Origin: OAS926 sp035503715
GTDB lineage: Bacteria; Pseudomonadota; Alphaproteobacteria; Rhizobiales; Rhizobiaceae
Assembly (NCBI GenBank): GCA_035503715.1
Contig: DATJTE010000137.1
Location: 3,614-67,613 of the forward strand
Direction: 5' to 3'
DNA length: 64,000 nt
Shown: piece by piece, positions 59,163 to 64,000 of the stretch
Position numbering within the stretch: the stretch's first letter is position 1
How the letters are laid out: each line of letters begins with the position of its first letter
Translations under genes and position numbers: made by a program
The notes under the pieces: generated by a model
Databases searched by the model: none
Told to the model about the DNA's origin: nothing
Seen by the model: the letters and a program-made list of their open reading frames with translations, nothing else

Positions 59163-60587
59163 ATGCGATTGACGATATGCCGGACCGCCCTGCTGGCGGC
59201 CATGGTCCTCTGCACACCGGAAGCGGCCTTCGCGGCCGAAGGCTTGCCCGGCGGCTCGATGTCGCTGCTCTGGGCGTTGCCGTTCATCGGACTGCTTCTG
59301 TCGATTGCGACCGGACCCCTGCTCTACCCGCACGTCTGGGAGCATCACTACGGCAAGATCACAGCAGGTTGGGCGGCCCTGGTCATCCTCCCCATGATCT
59401 TTGCCTATGGCGTCGGCGTTTCGCTCGAGGCGGTGCTTCACACACTGCTGCTCGAATATCTGTCCTTCATCATCCTGCTTTTCGCGCTTTTCACCATCGC
59501 CGGAGGCATCCTCGTCGTCGGCAACATCCACGGCATGCCGCTCACCAATGCCGGGCTGCTGCTGATCGGCGCGGTGCTCGCTTCGTTTGTCGGCACCACC
59601 GGCGCGTCGATGATCATGATCCGGCCGATGATCCGCGCCAACGATAACCGGCCGTTCAATGCGCATGTCATCGTCTTCTTCATCTTCCTCGTGTCGAACA
59701 TCGGCGGCTCGCTCACGCCGCTCGGCGACCCGCCGCTCTTCGTCGGCTTCCTGCGCGGCGTCGAGTTCTTCTGGACGACCGCACATCTCTGGAAGGAAAC
59801 GCTGGTCGTCACGGCTATCGTGATAGTCGCGTTCCTCGCACTGGATGGCTACCTGCATGTGCGCGAGGAAGGCCAGCCGAAGATCAAGGACCCGACACCC
59901 GATACGAAAGTGCGACTGCGCGGGCTGGTAAACCTGCCGCTGCTCGGCGGCGTGATCGGCGCGATCCTTCTTTCTGCGGCGTGGAAGCCTGGCGTAGCCT
60001 TCACCATCGTCGGCGTCGAACTCGAGTGGCAAAATCTCGTGCGCGACGCGATCATCCTCGCCCTCGCGCTCATCTCCCTGCGCGTCACGCGGGCCGAGTA
60101 TCGCAGCGCCAACGGCTTCTCCTGGGGGCCGATCAAGGAGGTCGCAAAACTCTTCGCCGGAATCTTCATCTGCATCGTGCCGGTGATCGCGATCCTGCGC
60201 GCAGGCGCGGGCGGCGCGCTTGCTCCACTCGTGGCGCTGGTCACCGACTCCGCAGGTCAGCCGAACGAACTCGCCTATTTCTGGCTGACGGGAATGCTCT
60301 CATCGTTCCTCGACAACGCGCCGACCTATCTGGTGTTCTTCGAACTCGCGGGGGGCGATCCCCAGACTCTGATGACGACGCTCGCCACGACGCTGACGGC
60401 GATCTCAGCCGGCGCCGTGTTCATGGGAGCCAACACCTATATCGGCAACGCGCCGAATTTCATGGTGTATGCGATTGCGCGCGAGCAGGGTATCAGGATG
60501 CCGAGCTTCTTCGGTTACATGCTCTGGTCGGGCGCAGTGCTCATCCCGACATTTTTCCTGACGGGACTGATCTTCTTCGCAGTGTGA
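59163..60587 (+). CDS. NhaD/CitMHS-type membrane antiporter
   Basis: Polytopic inner-membrane protein (474 aa) with about twelve hydrophobic segments, of the ion-transporter superfamily that includes NhaD sodium/proton antiporters and citrate transporters. The first hydrophobic stretch (residues 5-24, ending AAFAAEG) looks like a cleavable signal. Conserved segments: FALFTIAGGILVVGNIHG near 112, FLVSNIGGSLTPLGDPPLF near 180 (the SNIGG/GDPP motif of the family), and SSFLDNAPTYLVFFEL near 380. ATG at 59163 follows GGGGGAAG. Transported ion or acid unknown; co-transcription with pncA may be chance or may link it to nicotinate handling. Confidence 0.83.
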   Translation: MRLTICRTALLAAMVLCTPEAAFAAEGLPGGSMSLLWALPFIGLLLSIATGPLLYPHVWEHHYGKITAGWAALVILPMIFAYGVGVSLEAVLHTLLLEYLSFIILLFALFTIAGGILVVGNIHGMPLTNAGLLLIGAVLASFVGTTGASMIMIRPMIRANDNRPFNAHVIVFFIFLVSNIGGSLTPLGDPPLFVGFLRGVEFFWTTAHLWKETLVVTAIVIVAFLALDGYLHVREEGQPKIKDPTPDTKVRLRGLVNLPLLGGVIGAILLSAAWKPGVAFTIVGVELEWQNLVRDAIILALALISLRVTRAEYRSANGFSWGPIKEVAKLFAGIFICIVPVIAILRAGAGGALAPLVALVTDSAGQPNELAYFWLTGMLSSFLDNAPTYLVFFELAGGDPQTLMTTLATTLTAISAGAVFMGANTYIGNAPNFMVYAIAREQGIRMPSFFGYMLWSGAVLIPTFFLTGLIFFAV

Positions 60588-60603
60588 GCCGCAGGCATGA
60601 TCG

Positions 60604-60962
60604 CTACGTAGGGGTGTCGAAGAACGGCTCCGCGACGATCTGATGCGCATCTTCGTAGACAACGTAACCGGGACGAGAGGTGCGAAGAACTTCGACGATG
60701 TAGCCATGCTGTTGCAGGATAGTCGTTAGCTCGAATGCTTTCTCAATGTGCTCTTGTGCGGTCGGCTTGAACCAGCTCAAACCTTTTGTCGCGGTTCTCC
60801 TGTAGAAACCTTTTGAGCTCGACCGATTGAAGCGCGGCGGAATTGCGAGGTTCGTTCGAAACCAGCTCAGACGCCCTCAAGAAGGGTAAGAGTGCTCCTG
60901 TCGAGATCGGTGTTCTCCCGGAGCGCATAAGCGGCGGCGAAGAACCCTTGTTGCGCATCCAT
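60604..60962 (-). pseudogene. Frameshifted small hypothetical gene
   Basis: From ATG 60962 the frame encodes 31 residues (MDAQQGFFAAAYALRENTD, then LDRSTLTLLEGV) and meets TGA at 60869-60867. In the frame one base back the reading continues without a stop as LSWFRTNLAIPPRFNRSSSK to the TAG at 60606-60604, including GLSWFKPTAQEHIEKAFELT and GYIVEVLRTSRPGYVVYED. Joining the two with one added base near 60870 gives a coherent protein of about 119 residues. The total span is one base short of a multiple of three, as expected for a single deletion. Function unknown. It is either a recent inactivation or a sequencing error. Confidence 0.72.
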
Positions 60963-61008
60963 GCCTGCTACGCGCGCCGGACAGACAAATCGCAGAAACG
61001 CCGCGCTC

Positions 61009-61716
61009 TTAGCCGACGCCGACATACCGCTTCACCAGCGCCGGATCTGAGCGGACCGCCTCGACATCGAGTGTCCCGCGGCTGCGGCCGTTCTCGATGA
61101 AGAGCACGCGATCGGCGACGGAAAGCACCGCATCGACGCGCTGCTCGACAAGGATGGTCGAGACGCCGTGGCTGCGAAGCTGCGCGACTGTCTCACGAAT
61201 CTTTGCGATCATCGACGGCATCAGCCCCTCGGTCGGTTCGTCGAGCAGGAGGACCTCAGGCTCCAGGCATAGAGCACGTGCCATCGCCAGCATCTGCTGT
61301 TCACCACCGGACAACGTGCCGGAGCGTTGCTTCAGCCGTTCGCGCAGGATCGGGAAAAGGCCGAGCACGCGGTCGCGCACCTCGCGTCCTTTGCCACGCG
61401 CCATCAGCCCGATCTCAATATTTTCCGCAACCGTCAGCTCGGCAAACAGCCGCCGGCCCTGCGGCACATAGGCGACGCCCGCCTTGGGCACCTCGTGCGC
61501 AGGAAGCTCGGTCAGCTCGACATTGCGCAGCTTGATCGAGCCGCTGCACGCCGGGACCAGCCCCATGATCGCCTTGAGCAGAGTCGTCTTGCCGGCGCCG
61601 TTGCGGCCAAGCAGGCAGAGCACCTCGCCCTGGCGCAGGCCCAGCGACAGTGCATGCAGAACCTGCACCTCGCCGTAGAAGCAGCTCAGCTTGGAGATGG
61701 TCAGCACCTCAACCAT
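61009..61716 (-). CDS. livF: Branched-chain-amino-acid-type ABC transporter ATP-binding protein LivF
   Basis: ATPase (235 aa) of the HAAT family. Walker A LLGRNGAGKTTLLKAIMGLV near residue 34, signature LSGGEQQMLAMARAL near 134, Walker B VLLLDEPTEGLMP near 155 with the LivF-type EGL, and the switch region ILVEQRVDAVLSVADRV near 186 (glutamine in place of histidine, as in LivF). Ends in RYVGVG. The ATG at 61716 overlaps livG by eight bases. Substrate could be branched-chain amino acids, urea or short amides; no binding protein is in view. Confidence 0.87.
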   Translation of the reverse strand: MVEVLTISKLSCFYGEVQVLHALSLGLRQGEVLCLLGRNGAGKTTLLKAIMGLVPACSGSIKLRNVELTELPAHEVPKAGVAYVPQGRRLFAELTVAENIEIGLMARGKGREVRDRVLGLFPILRERLKQRSGTLSGGEQQMLAMARALCLEPEVLLLDEPTEGLMPSMIAKIRETVAQLRSHGVSTILVEQRVDAVLSVADRVLFIENGRSRGTLDVEAVRSDPALVKRYVGVG

Positions 61717-62443
61717 GGGCGAGCGTCCCGAGATAGGCGTGCTGGACGTCGGTATTGGCGCGGATCGCTTCAGGCGTTCCCTCGGCGAGAACCTTGCCGC
61801 CGTTGAAGACGGTGATGCGGTCGGCGAGCTGCATCACCACATCCATATTGTGCTCGATGATGAGCACGGTCGCGTCACGTGCGATCTCGCGCACCAGCGA
61901 GATGAAATTCTCGATCTCGCCGTCCGACATCCCTTGGGTCGGCTCGTCGAGAATCAAAAGGCGCGGCTTCAGAGCCAGCCCCATGGCAACTTCGAGCAGG
62001 CGCTGATGGCCATAGGACAGGTTCGCGGCATGCGTGTTCTGCCGGCCGGCGAGGCCGGTCCGTTCGAGCGCGTCACGCACGCCGTCGCGGATTTTCTTCG
62101 CGCGCTGCCGGCCCTCGCCCGCCGTGCGCTGCACCGCCAGCGCGACATTGTCCCATGCTGTAAGGTTCGCGTACACGCTGGTGATCTGGAACGTGTAGGC
62201 GATGCCGCGCCGCACACGCTGATATGAGGCCAGATCGGTGATGTCCTCGCCCTCGAAAACGATCATGCCCGCGCTCGGCTCGATACGGCCGCAGATCAGG
62301 CTGACGAAGGTCGTCTTGCCGGCGCCGTTGGGACCGATCAGCGCGCGGATTTCGCAGGGCACCATCTCGAAATCGACCTTGTCGACAGCTTTCAATCCGC
62401 CGAAGTTCCGGGAGAGGTCTTTTGTCGTCAGCAGCGGCGTCAT
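61709..62443 (-). CDS. livG: Branched-chain-amino-acid-type ABC transporter ATP-binding protein LivG
   Basis: ATPase (244 aa). Walker A LIGPNGAGKTTFVSLICGRI near residue 36, the LivG-type segment RRGIAYTFQITSVYANLTAWDNV around 84-106, signature LSYGHQRLLEVAMGLA near 150, Walker B LLILDEPTQGMSD near 170 and switch His in VLIIEHNMDVVMQLADR near 200. It ends HAYLGTLAHG. ATG at 62443 overlaps the livM stop by four bases (ATGA). The long open frame further upstream in this phase is antisense-like noise within livM and was not used. Confidence 0.88.
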   Translation of the reverse strand: MTPLLTTKDLSRNFGGLKAVDKVDFEMVPCEIRALIGPNGAGKTTFVSLICGRIEPSAGMIVFEGEDITDLASYQRVRRGIAYTFQITSVYANLTAWDNVALAVQRTAGEGRQRAKKIRDGVRDALERTGLAGRQNTHAANLSYGHQRLLEVAMGLALKPRLLILDEPTQGMSDGEIENFISLVREIARDATVLIIEHNMDVVMQLADRITVFNGGKVLAEGTPEAIRANTDVQHAYLGTLAHG

Positions 62444-63393
62444 GGCAACCACCGCAACCACTTTTCGCGCACCGTGCCGAGGATACCGCGCGGGAAGAAC
62501 AAAACCAGCAGGATGAGCACAAGGCCGACAATCAGCAGCCAGGCCGATGTGTAGCCGCTCGCGATGTCGACGACGTAGTACATGAAGAGAGTGCCGAGCA
62601 GCGGGCCGAGCGTGGTCGCCGCACCGCCCAGCAGAACCCAGAGAAGCGGTAGGATCGAATATTGGATCGAGGCGAGAGTCGACCCCGCATAGCCGAAGAT
62701 CAACACATAGGCGGCACCCGCCGCAGCGCAGAGCGCACCCGAGGCAACGACGGCGATCAGCTTGTTCGAAAACGTGTCGTAGCCGAGCAGACGCGTGCGC
62801 TCCTCGTTCTCGCGGATGGCGACGAGGACACGGCCATAGGGCGAGCGCGCGATGCGGTAGGTTATGAGCAGCACGATCGAAAACAAAAGCAGCGCCACGG
62901 AGTAGCGTGTCTGCGGATGCGTCAGGTCGAAATACAGATCGGCAAGCTCGATCCTGCGCGCCTGCTGTGGGATCACAAAACCTTCGTCGCCACGCGTCCA
63001 GCGGCCGAAATAGAGGATCGCCAAGTAAAGCACCTGTGCGAACATCATGGTGACGATCATGAAGGCCACGCCTGTCGTTCGCAGCGCCAGCACGCCGACG
63101 ATGAACGCCAGCAGCGCCCCGCAAGCCACGCCGGAGACGAAGCCGAGCGGCACGCCCCAGCCGAGATGAAAGACCGGTAGACCGGCTCCGTAGAGCCCGG
63201 CGGCAAAGAACATCGCGTGGCCAAGGCTGAGCAAGCCGGCATAACCGAAGAGCAGATTGTAGCCCATCGCAAACACGGCAAGCACCATCACCCGCGATAG
63301 CACGCCGTGATGATAGTCCGGCAGCACGAACTGGAGCGCGAACAGCACCGCGATCACCAGCAAATGTAGGATGAGGCCCTTCGCGTCGCTCAT
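62440..63393 (-). CDS. livM: Branched-chain-amino-acid-type ABC transporter permease LivM
   Basis: Inner-membrane permease (317 aa) with about nine hydrophobic segments. ATG at 63393 (MSDAKGLILHLLVIAVLFAL) overlaps the livH stop by four bases. Family segments: GYNLLFGYAGLLSLGHAMFF near residue 46, the strongest LivM/LivH signature, and RIARSPYGRVLVAIRENEERT near 185 (loop contacting the ATPase) with LGYDTFSNKLIAV following. Partner of LivH. Confidence 0.87.
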   Translation of the reverse strand: MSDAKGLILHLLVIAVLFALQFVLPDYHHGVLSRVMVLAVFAMGYNLLFGYAGLLSLGHAMFFAAGLYGAGLPVFHLGWGVPLGFVSGVACGALLAFIVGVLALRTTGVAFMIVTMMFAQVLYLAILYFGRWTRGDEGFVIPQQARRIELADLYFDLTHPQTRYSVALLLFSIVLLITYRIARSPYGRVLVAIRENEERTRLLGYDTFSNKLIAVVASGALCAAAGAAYVLIFGYAGSTLASIQYSILPLLWVLLGGAATTLGPLLGTLFMYYVVDIASGYTSAWLLIVGLVLILLVLFFPRGILGTVREKWLRWLP

Positions 63394-64000
63394 CGCGCCG
63401 CCGTTCCAAACAGGCCCTGCGGGCGGAAAACCAGGACCAGCGCGACCAGCAGCGTGGCGATCATTTTTGCCAGCGTCGGCGAGAAGAACACCGAGATGAT
63501 GCCGTCGCCGACGCCGATCAGCACCGCCGCTACGACGGTGCCGCGCAGGCTGCCCAGCCCGCCGATGATGACAACGATGAAGGATAGGAGAAGCGGGTCG
63601 AGACCCATCAGATAGTGGGCCTGCTGGATTGGCACGATAAGTACGGCAGCGATTGCCGCAAGCATCGCGCCGGCGGCGAAGACGCCCGCGTAGACGCGGT
63701 CTACGGGAATGCCGAAGGCCTGGGCCGTTTCGCGGTCGTATTGCGTGGCGCGCATGATCAGGCCGATCTTCGTGTGGGTCAGCACGAACCAGGTGATGAC
63801 CATCAAGAAGATAGACGCGGCGATGACGGAGAGCTTGTAGCCGGAGTATCCGAACCACGGCAGCAGGATACGATAGGTGAAGGGCGGCTCGACCGGCCGC
63901 GCAGCGGGACCGTAGAACGTCAGGGCCAGTTGCTGGATGATGTAGAGCATGCCGATCGTCGCGACGATCGTCGCCTCCGGCTGATAGTTCAGCCGGCGCA
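63390..64000 (-). CDS. livH: Branched-chain-amino-acid-type ABC transporter permease LivH, carboxy-terminal part (cut by window edge)
   Basis: Carboxy-terminal 200 or so residues of the first permease; the start lies beyond the right edge. The reading frame is open from 64000 (RRLNYQPEATIVATIGMLYI) to the TGA at 63392-63390. Signatures: a MRATQYDRETAQAFGIPVDR stretch (ATPase-contact loop with the R-A-x-x-x-D-x-E-x-A pattern of LivH) and VVIIGGLGSLRGTVVAAVLIG near the end. A non-standard insertion GPAARPVEPPF separates two helices, as in many LivH proteins. Overlaps livM by four bases. Confidence 0.86.
   Translation of the reverse strand, partial: RRLNYQPEATIVATIGMLYIIQQLALTFYGPAARPVEPPFTYRILLPWFGYSGYKLSVIAASIFLMVITWFVLTHTKIGLIMRATQYDRETAQAFGIPVDRVYAGVFAAGAMLAAIAAVLIVPIQQAHYLMGLDPLLLSFIVVIIGGLGSLRGTVVAAVLIGVGDGIISVFFSPTLAKMIATLLVALVLVFRPQGLFGTAAR

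Noticed and set aside
60743..60958. 71-aa minus-strand open frame
   Set aside because: It is the third frame of the frameshifted gene at 60604-60962; the other two frames join into a more coherent protein.
61709..63409. 566-aa minus-strand frame covering livG and much of livM
   Set aside because: Only the last 244 codons are LivG; the upstream part is the wrong frame of livM. The ATGA overlap at 62440-62443 fixes the livG start.

Overview
The window comes from a high-GC alphaproteobacterium, most likely Hyphomicrobiales (Rhizobiales) of the Phyllobacteriaceae or Rhizobiaceae kind. The reasons are the rhizobial-style alpha-glucoside operon (aglR divergent from aglEFG), an NgcEFG-like amino-sugar transporter next to nagA, murQ and a SIS deaminase, long deoC and two-domain ALDH16 genes, many ABC importers, and hairpin-rich intergenic repeats. 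No rRNA, tRNA, CRISPR array, insertion sequence or phage gene was seen. The strand-switching, tightly packed metabolic operons look like chromosome or a large secondary replicon; species cannot be assigned.

Layout. 1-4476: alpha-glucoside uptake (aglG partial, aglF, aglE) with the divergent LacI regulator aglR and two AAAGCGCTTT operators. 4484-7255: an envelope-stress style module of ECF sigma factor, membrane anti-sigma factor and exported S8 protease. 7533-10850: a large RTX/cadherin protein with no type I exporter nearby. 10873-12945: an exported YtcJ-type amidohydrolase and a small DUF551-like protein. 13327-21060: three consecutive exported proteins of unknown function, rich in paired cysteines, two of which share a domain and two of which end in cysteine-module arrays. 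21112-27955: an acetylpolyamine-amidohydrolase-like gene, a second YtcJ amidohydrolase and a PotABCD-type importer, which together suggest use of acetylated polyamines. 28079-29442: rpe and gph. 29439-39657: an amino-sugar locus (nagA, SIS deaminase, GntR regulator, BadF-type kinase; divergent murQ, NgcEFG-like importer, Gfo/Idh oxidoreductase, ATPase) with mirrored promoter-operators in its centre. 39654-46510: EamA exporter, FAH-family hydrolase, Amidohydrolase_2 protein, ALDH16, deoC and a lone WYL domain. 46563-51359: ferredoxin-NADP reductase and HyuA/HyuB. 51356-58398: one tightly coupled operon (FAD subunit, fused FeS-Mo hydroxylase, 6-hydroxynicotinate reductase, UPF0280, AA_synth, MarR) with a divergent nicotinamidase; the best reading is reductive nicotinate catabolism. 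60604-60962 is a frameshifted gene. 61009-64000 holds livF, livG, livM and part of livH.

The parts most worth a second look are the exported cysteine-rich trio; the probable fold shared by the anti-sigma factor and the protease of its own operon; the nicotinate operon with its promoter-abutting palindrome; and a recurring arrangement in which a Shine-Dalgarno sequence is the 3' arm of a strong hairpin (upstream of 12567, 13327, 19048 and 46510). All functional assignments come from reading motifs and context; no database search was run.
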